Below, piece after piece: positions 29,158-39,897 of a stretch of DNA of 62,844 bases (the first letter of the stretch is position 1; each line of letters opens with the position of its first letter). Source of the DNA: Micromonospora yasonensis (GTDB taxonomy: Bacteria > Actinomycetota > Actinomycetes > Mycobacteriales > Micromonosporaceae); assembly GCF_026013475.1 (NCBI RefSeq), contig NZ_JAPDPH010000011.1, positions 1-62,844 of the forward strand, written 5' to 3'. The notes under the pieces are model-generated. The model saw only the letters and a list, made by a program, of their open reading frames with translations, ran no database searches and was not told the origin of the DNA. The position numbers and the translations under genes are program-made.

Positions 29158-30615
29158 TCAGGCGATGACGGACGGCTCCCGCCACTGTGGGCGGCCGGTC
29201 CGGTCCAGGTCGTAGCGGACGGCGGCGAGCCGCCCGACAGCCTCCACCAGGTCCGCGGCGGGCAGCGTGAAGGGCAGCCGGAGGAACCGCTCCAGGGTGC
29301 CGTCCAGGCCGAACCGGGGTCCGGGTGCCAGGCGTACGCCGACCTCCTCGGCGGCCCGCGCCAGGGCGCTGGAGATCGGGCCGTCCAGCTCCGCCCAGAG
29401 CGTGACGCCGCCGCGCGGCGCGGTGACCCGCCAGTCGGGCAACCGCTCGGCCAGCGCGCCGACCAGGGCGTCCCGCTGGGCGGCGAGCTGCGCTCGGCGG
29501 GCGGCCACGATGGCCGGCGCGTCGGCGAGCAGGTGCACCGCGACGAGCTGGTCCAGCACCGGGCTGGCCATGTCGACGCCCACCCGGGCGGCGGCCAGCC
29601 GCTGCACCTGCGGCGCGGACGCGCGGACCCAACCGATCCGCAGCCCACCCCAGTAGGGCTTGCTCATCCCGCCGATGCTGATCACCCGGGAGTGCCGGTC
29701 GAAGGTGGCGACCGGCGGGGGCAGCTCGGTCCCGTCCAGCGGCAGGTCCACGAAGGACTCGTCGATGACCAGGTCGGTGCCGGCCGCGTGGGCGGCGCCG
29801 ACGAGCCGCTCGCGCAGCTCGGCCGCCATCAGGTGGCCGGTGGGGTTCTGGAACTCCGGAATCAGGTACGCCAGCTTGGGCCGGCTCTGCCGGATGCTGC
29901 CCAGCAGCAGGTCGGCGTCCCAGCCGACGCCGTCGGCGGCCAGGCCGTGGGTGGTGATCCGCGCCCGGCGGGCGGACAGCGCGGCGAGCGCGTTGGGGTA
30001 CGTCGGCGACTCCACCAGCACCCCGCCGCCGGGCGACAGGGCCAGCCGCAGCACCAGGTCCAGCGCGTGCTGGGTGCCGCTGGTCACCATGATCTGTTCC
30101 GGGCTGGTCGGCAGCCCACGCGCGCCGTACGAGCGGGCCACCGCCTCCCGGAGTTCGATGATGCCGGTCGGGTGGTACCCGGCTCCGCCCAGGTAGCGCG
30201 GCAGGTCCTCGGCGGCGGCCCGGGCCGCCGGCACGAGCTGCGGCGGCGCGGCGAGCGCGGCCACCCCGAGGTCGATCATGTCCCGGTCGTCCAGCGGGGT
30301 CCAGAGGCCGGTGCTGGCCACCCGGTGGGTGCCCGGGAGCATGGTCCAGCTGCCGGCGCCCCGCCGGCTGGCCAGGTGGCCGGTCTCGCGCAGCTCCCGG
30401 TAGGCGGCGGTGACCGTGGTCCGGCTGATCCGCAGCGCCTCGGCCAGCTCCCGCTCGGCCGGCAGGCGTACCCCCAGCGGGAGCCGGCCGTCGGCGAGCA
30501 GGCCGCGGACGGCGGCGGCGAGCGCGGCGTAGTCGGGGCTGCGCCGGCGACCGGGAAGGGAGTGCCACTGACCGAGGAGCCGAGCCAATTGGACGCCACG
30601 CACCTGACTCGTCAT
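29158..30615 (-). CDS. MocR-type regulator (GntR HTH plus aminotransferase domain)
   Basis: Transcription regulator of 485 residues. An N-terminal GntR winged helix (LPLGVRLPAERELAEALRISRTTVTAAYRELRETGHLASRRGAG, about 40-90) is joined to a fold-type I aminotransferase domain. The PLP lysine is in VISIGGMSKPYWGGLRIGW and GTQHALDLVLRLAL is the cofactor-side loop. MocR proteins use PLP or amino-compound binding as the signal rather than as an enzyme. ATG 30613-30615 follows AGGAGG by 9 bases. It is divergent from a YczE-type membrane protein gene, the common partner of this MocR branch, which it probably controls. Confidence 0.92.
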   Translation of the reverse strand: MTSQVRGVQLARLLGQWHSLPGRRRSPDYAALAAAVRGLLADGRLPLGVRLPAERELAEALRISRTTVTAAYRELRETGHLASRRGAGSWTMLPGTHRVASTGLWTPLDDRDMIDLGVAALAAPPQLVPAARAAAEDLPRYLGGAGYHPTGIIELREAVARSYGARGLPTSPEQIMVTSGTQHALDLVLRLALSPGGGVLVESPTYPNALAALSARRARITTHGLAADGVGWDADLLLGSIRQSRPKLAYLIPEFQNPTGHLMAAELRERLVGAAHAAGTDLVIDESFVDLPLDGTELPPPVATFDRHSRVISIGGMSKPYWGGLRIGWVRASAPQVQRLAAARVGVDMASPVLDQLVAVHLLADAPAIVAARRAQLAAQRDALVGALAERLPDWRVTAPRGGVTLWAELDGPISSALARAAEEVGVRLAPGPRFGLDGTLERFLRLPFTLPAADLVEAVGRLAAVRYDLDRTGRPQWREPSVIA

Positions 30616-30630
30616 GGCCACCCCTCCTGA

Positions 30631-30666
30631 ATTGGCTCTGTCGCGGGCGATATTGGCCCCTAGGGT
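30631..30666. promoter_or_regulatory. MocR operator candidate in the MocR/yczE divergent promoter
   Basis: Direct repeats ATTGGC at 30631-30636 and 30652-30657, two helical turns apart, followed by the TAGGGT box (30661-30666) of the yczE-like gene. Another ATTGGC lies at 30683-30688 and an inverted GCCAAT at 30584-30589. Paired direct repeats are a typical MocR binding layout. Confidence 0.55.
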
Positions 30667-30673
30667 GGCATGC

Positions 30674-31351
30674 ATGGCAGCGATTGGCAATCTCCGGTAC
30701 CGGCCCACCCGGCGGCTGACCCAGCTCTATGCCGGGCTCACCCTCTACGGCGTGAGCATGGCGCTGATGGTCCGCTCCGGGCTCGGCCTCGACCCGTGGG
30801 ACGTCTTCCACCAGGGCCTGGCCCGGCAGACCGGGCTCTCCATCGGCACGGTGACCATCGCGGTCGGCGCCCTGGTCCTGCTGCTCTGGATCCCGCTGCG
30901 GCAGCGGCCCGGCCTCGGCACGGTGAGCAACGTGGTGGTGATCGGCCTGGTGGTGGACGCCACCCTGGCCCTGCTGCCGACCGACAACGGGCTGCCGGTC
31001 CGGATCGGCCTGCTGACCGTCGGGATCGTCGCCAACGGCGCGGCCACCGGCCTCTACCTGGGCGCGGCGCTCGGCCCCGGCCCGCGCGACGGCCTGATGA
31101 CCGGGTACGTCGCCCGCCGCCCCGGCCGCTCCATCCGGCTGGTCCGGACCGCCATCGAGGTCACCGTGCTGGCCCTCGGCTGGCTGCTCGGCGGCACGGT
31201 CGGCCTCGGCACCGTCGCATACGCGCTGGCCATCGGGCCGCTCGCGCAGCTGTTCATCCCGCTGTTCGCGGTGCCCCCGCAGCCGGCGGCACCGGCTGCC
31301 GGGGAGCCGGCGGTGGGCTGCGCCACCCGGCCGGCCGGCGAGGTGGCCTGA
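30674..31351 (+). CDS. YczE/YitT-like membrane protein
   Basis: Membrane protein of 225 residues with five to six hydrophobic segments. RLTQLYAGLTLYGVSMALMVRSGLGLDPWDVFHQGLARQTG is the hallmark N-terminus of the YczE family, and GAALGPGPRDGLMTGYVARR marks its second half. Family members are often encoded beside MocR regulators and may export or import a small molecule; no substrate is established. The ATG lies 7 bp after TAGGGT without a Shine-Dalgarno, so it is probably leaderless. Expression is expected to be under the MocR protein through the ATTGGC repeats just upstream. Confidence 0.85.
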   Translation: MAAIGNLRYRPTRRLTQLYAGLTLYGVSMALMVRSGLGLDPWDVFHQGLARQTGLSIGTVTIAVGALVLLLWIPLRQRPGLGTVSNVVVIGLVVDATLALLPTDNGLPVRIGLLTVGIVANGAATGLYLGAALGPGPRDGLMTGYVARRPGRSIRLVRTAIEVTVLALGWLLGGTVGLGTVAYALAIGPLAQLFIPLFAVPPQPAAPAAGEPAVGCATRPAGEVA

Positions 31352-31466
31352 TCCCGGCCGGCCGACCGCCACGGGTTGGGACGGATGGCACCGCGCTGAG
31401 CTGCGGCGACGTCGAGGGCCGAAACCGGGTGTTTGCACCACCGCCAGCGCCGGGCAGAATTCCTGC

Positions 31467-31928
31467 ATGGGGGAGAACGGATGGCGCTGGACCGACGCCT
31501 GGATCTTCGTCTCGCTGGTGATCGCCAGCGGTGCCGGCCGGCACCGCCGGTCGGCCTCGACACGCCGACCCGAGGGCGTACGCCTGGCCGACGTCCTCTC
31601 CACCGCCGACCACCTCAACCGCTCGATCCCCGAGCGGCACGAGCTGGAGACGGCGGTCCGTCGGCTGGTCGGCGCCGGTCTGGTCAGCGTCTCCGACGGC
31701 TGGTTCCGGATCACCCCGGACGGCGAGCGGCTCTGGCGCACCCGGCCCAGCGCCGGCGTGGCGACCACGGTGGACACCGTGCAGGGCGTGCTCAGCCGGC
31801 GACACAGCCCCGTTGAGTCCGACTGGCGCCTGGACGAGGACGACCACGCCGCCGCGGTGCAGGAGTACGTGGTGCGCTCGATCCCGATGCCGCGCCGCTC
31901 TCCCGAGGGCCACTCCGGCCGAGCCTGA
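31467..31928 (+). CDS. Hypothetical protein with winged-helix-like region
   Basis: Protein of 153 residues with no confident family. It begins MGENGWRWTDAWIFVSLVIASGAG. The middle (RLADVLSTADHLNRSIPERHELETAVRRLVGAGLVSVSDGWFRITPDGERLW, about 38-90) reads like a winged helix: helix, turn, recognition helix with an LVxAGLVS core, then a beta wing. So it may bind DNA or be a structural relative. A CAGAAT box ends 6 bp before the ATG, suggesting a leaderless transcript. It stands alone between yczE and the convergent hisF. Confidence 0.65.
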   Translation: MGENGWRWTDAWIFVSLVIASGAGRHRRSASTRRPEGVRLADVLSTADHLNRSIPERHELETAVRRLVGAGLVSVSDGWFRITPDGERLWRTRPSAGVATTVDTVQGVLSRRHSPVESDWRLDEDDHAAAVQEYVVRSIPMPRRSPEGHSGRA

Positions 31929-31952
31929 CCCGGCCGGACGGGTCGGGGTCAG
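31925..31952. terminator. Hairpin spanning two convergent stop codons
   Basis: CTGACCC (31925-31931) pairs with GGGTCAG (31946-31952) across a 14-bp loop. The left arm holds the stop of the plus-strand gene and the right arm the stop of hisF, so the hairpin probably ends both transcripts. Confidence 0.5.
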
Positions 31953-32716
31953 CGGACCGGGTGGCCGGCGCCGCGCAGGGCGTCCTTGACCTCGCCGACG
32001 GTCAGCTCGCCGAAGTGGAAGACGCTGGCCGCGAGCACCGCATCGGCGCCCGCGCCGATGGCCGGCGGGAAGTGCGCCACCTCGCCGGCGCCGCCGCTGG
32101 CGATCACCGGCACGTCGACGACCTGCCGGACGGCCTGGATCAGCGGCAGGTCGAAGCCGGTCTTGGTGCCATCGGCGTCCATCGAGTTGAGCAGGATCTC
32201 CCCCGCGCCCAACTCGGCGCCGCGGGCCGCCCACGCCACCGCGTCCAGGCCGGTGCCCCGACGCCCGCCGTGGGTGGTCGCCTCGAAGCCGCTGGGCGTG
32301 GTGCCGGCCGGGGCACGGCGCACGTCCAGGGAGAGCACCAGCACCTGCCGGCCGAACCGGTCGGCGATCTCGGCGATCAGCTCGGGGCGGGCGATGGCGG
32401 CCGTGTTCACCCCGACCTTGTCCGCGCCGGCCCGCAGCAGCGTGTCGACGTCGGAGACCTGGCGGACGCCGCCGCCGACGGTGAGCGGGATGAAGACCGA
32501 CTCGGCCGTGCGGCGGACCACGTCGAGCATCGTCCCCCGGTCGCTCGCGGAGGCCGTGACGTCGAGGAAGGTCAGCTCGTCCGCGCCGGCCCGGTCGTAC
32601 GCCGCGGCCAACTCCACCGGGTCACCGGCGTCGCGCAGGTCGAGGAAGTTGACCCCCTTGACCACCCGCCCGGCGTCCACGTCCAGACAGGGGATCACCC
32701 GTACCGCCACCGTCAT
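31949..32716 (-). CDS. hisF: Imidazole glycerol phosphate synthase cyclase subunit
   Basis: HisF uses ammonia from HisH to cyclise PRFAR into imidazole glycerol phosphate and AICAR. The (beta/alpha)8 barrel of 255 residues has Asp12 in [18 protein letters not shown] and the second catalytic Asp in [10 protein letters not shown], plus the phosphate loops [10 protein letters not shown] and [10 protein letters not shown]. The ATG lies 6 bp after TAGGCT (32723-32728), indicating its own leaderless promoter, although it follows ridA on the same strand by 122 bp. So hisF is separated from hisH in both position and transcription start. Confidence 0.97.
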   Translation of the reverse strand: MTVAVRVIPCLDVDAGRVVKGVNFLDLRDAGDPVELAAAYDRAGADELTFLDVTASASDRGTMLDVVRRTAESVFIPLTVGGGVRQVSDVDTLLRAGADKVGVNTAAIARPELIAEIADRFGRQVLVLSLDVRRAPAGTTPSGFEATTHGGRRGTGLDAVAWAARGAELGAGEILLNSMDADGTKTGFDLPLIQAVRQVVDVPVIASGGAGEVAHFPPAIGAGADAVLAASVFHFGELTVGEVKDALRGAGHPVR

Positions 32717-32838
32717 GTCGCGAGCCTATCCAACGCCGGTGGCACGATGGCCGACCCGAGGGGGCCGGCCGCCGCGAACGGTGTCCGGGGTCACACCCGG
32801 AGGAGCGCCGGGAGCTCCAGGGCCGGGCCCCGCCGGGG

Positions 32839-33252
32839 TCAGCCTTCGGGAAGCCAGGCCTCCAGTTCGACCTCGACCAGATGGTCCGGGTCGATCAGGC
32901 CGGCCACCACGACCATGGTGGCGACCGGGCGGACCGCGCCGAACACCGCGTGGTGCGCCCGGCCCACCTCGTCGGCGTACGTCCGGTCGGTCACGTACAT
33001 CCGGGTCCGGATCACGTCGGCCGGCCGCACCCCCACCTCGGCCAGCGCGTCGAGGCCGATCCGCAAGGCCTGGGCGGTCTGCGCCGCCGCGTCCCCGACG
33101 TGCGCCACCCGGCCGTCGACCGTCGAGGTGCAGCCGGCGGTGATCGCCAGGTTCCCCACCCGGACCACCCGGGAGTAGCCGTACCGGGCCTCCCAGGGCC
33201 CGCCCGAGCCGAGCCGGGTGACGGTGGGCCCGCCGCCCGCGACGGTGGTCAC
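32839..33252 (-). CDS. RidA family protein
   Basis: Small trimeric RidA/YjgF-type protein of 137 residues. Family features are [32 protein letters not shown] (with the Arg that holds the substrate carboxylate) and [13 protein letters not shown] at the end. Members hydrolyse reactive enamines and imines released by PLP enzymes such as serine/threonine dehydratases. The GTG overlaps the priA stop (GTGA), so it is translated with the his operon. It could protect the pathway, in which HisC is a PLP enzyme, but that role is inferred from position. Confidence 0.88.
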   Translation of the reverse strand: MTTVAGGGPTVTRLGSGGPWEARYGYSRVVRVGNLAITAGCTSTVDGRVAHVGDAAAQTAQALRIGLDALAEVGVRPADVIRTRMYVTDRTYADEVGRAHHAVFGAVRPVATMVVVAGLIDPDHLVEVELEAWLPEG

Positions 33253-33977
33253 GACGCGGCCCGCAGGACGGCGAGCGCCTCGGCGACGGTGAACGCGCCC
33301 GCGTACAGCGCCTTGCCGGCGATCACACCCTCCACGCCGACCGGCTCCAGGGTGGCCAGGGCGCGCAGGTCGTCCAGGGTCGAGACGCCGCCGGAGGCGA
33401 TCACCGGGGCGTCGGTGCGGGCGCAGACCTCGCGCAGCAGGTCCAGGTTGGGCCCGCGCATGGTGCCGTCCTTGGTGATGTCGGTGACCACGTACCGGGA
33501 GGCGCCCGCCTTGTCCAGCCGCTCCAGCACCTCGTACAGGTCACCACCCTCGCGGGTCCAGCCGCGGGCGGCGAGGGTACGGCCGCGCACGTCCAGCCCG
33601 ATCGCCACCCGGTCGCCGTACTCGCCGCAGACCCGGTCGCACCACTCCGGGTTCTCCAGAGCCGCGGTGCCGATGTTGACCCGGGCCGCGCCGGTGCCCA
33701 GCGCCGCCTGCAACGACTCGTCGTCCCGGATGCCACCGGAGAGCTCCACCTTCACGTCCATCTGCCGCACCACCTCGGCGAGCAGATGCGCGTTGGTGCC
33801 TCGCCCGAAGGCAGCGTCCAGGTCGACCAGGTGGATCCACTCCGCACCGTCGGACTGCCAGGCGAGAGCCGCCTCCAGCGGGTCGCCGTACGCGGTCTCG
33901 CTGCCGGCGGCGCCCTGCACGAGCCGGACGGCCTGGCCGTCGGCGACATCGACGGCGGGCAACAGGGTGAGGCTCAA
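33249..33977 (-). CDS. priA: Bifunctional HisA/TrpF isomerase PriA
   Basis: Actinobacterial PriA isomerises both ProFAR (histidine) and phosphoribosyl anthranilate (tryptophan). The 242-residue barrel begins [18 protein letters not shown] (acid Asp10) and has [28 protein letters not shown] and the second acid in [16 protein letters not shown]. Arg in RGRT and Trp in ARGW are positions known to serve the dual substrates. No trpF is found among the trp genes here, which fits dual use. The TTG start (33975-33977) follows AGGAG by 7 bases. It lies after the 107-residue membrane protein gene and overlaps ridA. Confidence 0.95.
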   Translation of the reverse strand: MSLTLLPAVDVADGQAVRLVQGAAGSETAYGDPLEAALAWQSDGAEWIHLVDLDAAFGRGTNAHLLAEVVRQMDVKVELSGGIRDDESLQAALGTGAARVNIGTAALENPEWCDRVCGEYGDRVAIGLDVRGRTLAARGWTREGGDLYEVLERLDKAGASRYVVTDITKDGTMRGPNLDLLREVCARTDAPVIASGGVSTLDDLRALATLEPVGVEGVIAGKALYAGAFTVAEALAVLRAAS

Positions 33978-33993
33978 CGCTCTACTCCTCGGT

Positions 33994-34317
33994 TCAGGTA
34001 CGACGGTCCAGGGCGATCACCACGATCGCCGGCAGGGCCAGCAGCAACAGCACGACCAGCGCCAGCCGCAGCGCCAGGTCGTCGACAAAATTCCAGATGC
34101 CGGCCAGTGCCGCCCCGGTGAGCAGCACGATCGCCGCCCGCTCGCCGCGGGTGTGCCGGTTCAGCCGGCCGGTCCGGCCCCGGCGCAGCTTCGGCGTCAG
34201 CCGGCGTACCAGGGCACGACACCGCTCCCGGCGGGCCGCCCGGCGCAGGCGCACGGCGCGCTCGGCCGCCAGCCGGGCCTGCCGGGCCTCCCGGCGGCGC
34301 GCGCGTTCCTTACTCAA
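33994..34317 (-). CDS. Small his-operon membrane protein (107 residues)
   Basis: Very basic N-terminus ([33 protein letters not shown]) that should form a positively charged helix, then two hydrophobic segments (about 62-78 and 83-102). The TTG start overlaps the end of hisH by 8 bp, and the gene is followed by priA. Similar small basic membrane proteins lie between hisH and priA in streptomycetes, so the gene is conserved in position. Its role is unknown; it may tether or organise the his enzymes, but nothing in the sequence proves that. Confidence 0.75.
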   Translation of the reverse strand: MSKERARRREARQARLAAERAVRLRRAARRERCRALVRRLTPKLRRGRTGRLNRHTRGERAAIVLLTGAALAGIWNFVDDLALRLALVVLLLLALPAIVVIALDRRT

Positions 34318-34936
34318 GCGTGCCCAGCCAGTTGTGCAGCAGGGCCGCCCCGGTGTCGGCCGACTTCTCCGGGTGGAACTGGGCCGCCGAGAGCGGACCC
34401 CGCTCGACCGCGGCGACGAAGTCCGTGCCGTGCTCCGACGTGGTCACCGCCGCGCCCGCGGCGGCCAGCCCGGCCACGTCGGTCACCGCGTACGAGTGGA
34501 CGAAGTAGAACCGGGCGTCGTCCGGCAGACCCGCGAAGAGCACCGAGCGCGCCGGGGCGTGCACCGTGTTCCAGCCCATGTGCGGCAACCGCCGCGCAGG
34601 CAGCTTCGTCACCCCGCCGGGCAGCAGGCCGAGCCCCTTGGTCACCACACCGTGCTCGTCGCCGTGCTCGAAGAGCACCTGCATCCCGACGCAGATGCCG
34701 AGCACCGGGCGGCCGGCGGCCACCCGCTCGGCGATGACCGGGCCGGCGCCGAGCGCCTCGATCCCGGCCATGCAGGCGGCGAACGCCCCGACGCCCGGCA
34801 CCACGAGGCCCTCGGCCTCGGCGGCGGCGGCCAGGTCGTCGGTCACGGTGACGTCGGCGCCCGCCCGCTCCAGGGCGCGCTCGGCCGAGCGCAGGTTGCC
34901 CGAACCGTAGTCGAGCACCACCACCCGCTTGCTCAT
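34310..34936 (-). CDS. hisH: Imidazole glycerol phosphate synthase glutaminase subunit
   Basis: HisH is the class I glutamine amidotransferase that feeds ammonia to HisF. The 208-residue protein has the nucleophile loop PVLGICVGMQVLFE, the His of SAAQFHPEKSADTG and the start VVVLDYGSGNLRS. ATG 34934-34936 follows GGGGAGG by 4 bases and overlaps the stop of the 57-residue gene (ATGA). Its partner hisF is 1.6 kb away behind three other genes. Confidence 0.97.
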   Translation of the reverse strand: MSKRVVVLDYGSGNLRSAERALERAGADVTVTDDLAAAAEAEGLVVPGVGAFAACMAGIEALGAGPVIAERVAAGRPVLGICVGMQVLFEHGDEHGVVTKGLGLLPGGVTKLPARRLPHMGWNTVHAPARSVLFAGLPDDARFYFVHSYAVTDVAGLAAAGAAVTTSEHGTDFVAAVERGPLSAAQFHPEKSADTGAALLHNWLGTLE

Positions 34937-35105
34937 GAGCCCTCCCCGGGTAGCAGCCAGAGCAGCCCGCCCGCGGTGGCCAGCGCGGCGAGCAGCCCCG
35001 TGGTGAGCACCGCCCGGCGCGACGCGCCCTGCTTGTACAACGACCACGTCCCGCCGACCAGCACCCCGGCCAGGACCAGCAGCAGCGTCGGCAGCATCCG
35101 CCCCA

Positions 35106-35106
<1 letters not shown>
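34933..35106 (-). CDS. 57-residue membrane protein between hisB and hisH
   Basis: Tiny protein, MGRMLPTLLLVLAGVLVGG then a short polar turn (TWSLYKQGASRRA) and a second hydrophobic segment VLTTGLLAALATAGGLLWLL. It is a two-TM hairpin with a positively charged loop. The ATG overlaps the hisB stop by one base (TGATG), and the stop overlaps the hisH start (ATGA), so it is tightly coupled in the operon and keeps the local codon bias. No domain is recognised. With the 107-residue gene it gives two small membrane proteins inside the his operon. Confidence 0.75.
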
Positions 35107-38215
<3,109 letters not shown>

Positions 38216-38920
38216 GTGACCGCACGGCTGCCGGTGTTCCCGCTGGGGACGGTCCTCTTCCCCGGGCTGGTCCTCCCGCTGCACATCTTCGAGGAGCGCT
38301 ACCGGGCGCTGGTGCGCCACCTGGTCGGGTTGCCCGAGGGCGCGCCCCGCGAGTTCGGGGTGGTGGCGATCCAGGCCGGCTGGGAGGTGGCCCCGGCCGG
38401 GCCGCCGAGCCGGCCGAGCCTCGGCGGCGGCGAGGTCACCCTGCACGAGGTGGGCTGCACCGCCGAGCTGCGGCAGGTCACCGAGTTGGCCGACGGCGGG
38501 TTCGACATCGTCACCGTGGGCCGGCGCCGGTTCCGCATCGCGGAGGTCGACTCCGGCGCCGCACCGTACCTGACCGCCGAGGTCGAGTGGCTGCCCGAAC
38601 CGGCCGGCACCGACGAGGTCACCGACCTGCTCGCGGCCCGGGTGATCTCGGTGTTCCGGCAGTACCTGAACCTGGTCCGGCCGGACCCGCAGGAGATCGC
38701 CGAGCAGTTGCCGGAGGACCCGACCGTGCTGTCGCACCTGGTCGCCGCCACCGCCGCGCTGACCGTCGCCGACCGGCAGCGGCTGCTCGCCATCGACGAC
38801 ACCGCAGCCCGGCTTCGCGCCGAGCTGCGGCTGCTCAACCGGGAGGCGGCCCTGCTGCGTCAGGTCCGGGCCGTCCCGGTGCCGCTCAGCGAGTTGGCTG
38901 GTCCTCCGGCCCCGAACTGA
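38216..38920 (+). CDS. Lon N-terminal substrate-binding domain protein
   Basis: Free-standing Lon substrate-binding domain (234 residues) without ATPase or protease. The N-terminus [31 protein letters not shown] is the typical PUA-like fold start, followed by a helical part with [36 protein letters not shown]. Such proteins are found widely in actinobacteria, with unknown role. The GTG stands 7 bp after TACGCT and is probably leaderless. Its last 35 bp overlap the 3' end of the convergent DUF2567 gene. Confidence 0.85.
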   Translation: MTARLPVFPLGTVLFPGLVLPLHIFEERYRALVRHLVGLPEGAPREFGVVAIQAGWEVAPAGPPSRPSLGGGEVTLHEVGCTAELRQVTELADGGFDIVTVGRRRFRIAEVDSGAAPYLTAEVEWLPEPAGTDEVTDLLAARVISVFRQYLNLVRPDPQEIAEQLPEDPTVLSHLVAATAALTVADRQRLLAIDDTAARLRAELRLLNREAALLRQVRAVPVPLSELAGPPAPN

Positions 38921-39851
38921 TCCCCGGGCCGGCCGGCGGCCAGCCGTCGACCCCCGGCCCGGGCCAGCCGCCGTCGGGCTGCGGCTCGGGGCGCAGCGAC
39001 GGCCACCGTGACCAGCCGGCCAGCAGGGTGTACGTCACCGCCGCGCCGAACGCGGGCAGCAGCAGATTGCCGTGCGGCACGGGCAGCAGGGCGTACCAGT
39101 CGATCCCCCCGGCGCGCAGGTCGGCCGGCTTGGTGAAGGCCGTCCCGTTCGGCGCGGTGGCCAGCAGCCGGTGGTACGTGCCGAGCCCGATCCGGCGGCC
39201 GACCTGCCAGGCCACCACCGCCGCGCCGACCCCGCCGAGGGCCCCCGCGACCAGGCCGAGCGGTCCGCGCCGGCGGCGCAGCAGGAGCCAGAGCCCGATC
39301 GCGACGAGCACCCCGAAGCCGAGCCCGAGCAGGCTGAACCAGCCGTCGGCGGCGATCGGCTGCTCCGGCTCAGGCGTGGCGTAGATCGCGCCCTGGGCGG
39401 TCTTCAGCACCGGGGTGCCCGGTGCCACCGTGGCCCAGAGCAGGCCCAGCGGGGCGCCCAGCAGGCTCACCAGCAGCGCCACGCCCAGGCCGATGCCGAC
39501 CGCCCGGAGCCGGCGGGCGGGCTGGTCCGTGGCGGGCAGCGCGCCGACCACGCCGGGGTGGCCGGCGAGCGGGTCCGCGCCGGGCGCGGTGACCGGGGTG
39601 CCGGCGGGCACCGGCAGGCCGGACGGCCAGCCGGGCGCCTCGGCCCCGGCCGCGTCCCGCCCGGCGTCGAGCGGGGCGAAGCCGTCGGCCGGCCCGGCGC
39701 CCGTTCTCCCGGTCGGCGCGGCGCCCGGAGCGCCGTCGTCGGGCGGCGTGGGGCGCGCGGGGTTCGCCGGACCGCCGGACGGGCGGTCGGCGGCGCCGGG
39801 CGCGCCGGGTCGGTCGGCGGCCCGCTCGGGATCAGGGGTGTCCGGACTCAC
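38886..39851 (-). CDS. DUF2567 membrane protein
   Basis: Protein of 321 residues with a long Pro/Ala/Gly-rich N-terminal region (about 1-110, probably cytosolic and disordered), then four hydrophobic segments. An outer loop (GTPVLKTAQGAIYATPEPEQPIAADGWF) and a middle LGLWLLLRRRRGPLGL-like turn match the DUF2567 family, known mainly from actinobacteria near his and cell-envelope genes. Function unknown. It lies 46 bp after the start of the ParA-like gene end and overlaps the 3' end of the Lon-domain gene by 35 bp. Confidence 0.75.
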   Translation of the reverse strand: MSPDTPDPERAADRPGAPGAADRPSGGPANPARPTPPDDGAPGAAPTGRTGAGPADGFAPLDAGRDAAGAEAPGWPSGLPVPAGTPVTAPGADPLAGHPGVVGALPATDQPARRLRAVGIGLGVALLVSLLGAPLGLLWATVAPGTPVLKTAQGAIYATPEPEQPIAADGWFSLLGLGFGVLVAIGLWLLLRRRRGPLGLVAGALGGVGAAVVAWQVGRRIGLGTYHRLLATAPNGTAFTKPADLRAGGIDWYALLPVPHGNLLLPAFGAAVTYTLLAGWSRWPSLRPEPQPDGGWPGPGVDGWPPAGPGISSGPEDQPTR

Positions 39852-39897
39852 CCGGTGATCCTCTCAGGCGACGGACCGACGCGGGCTGCGGTGGCGA

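Noticed and set aside
26642..31777. A 1711-codon minus-strand frame
   Set aside because: Only the part to 29098 is LtrA. The rest runs antisense through the MocR and YczE-type genes and has no domain.
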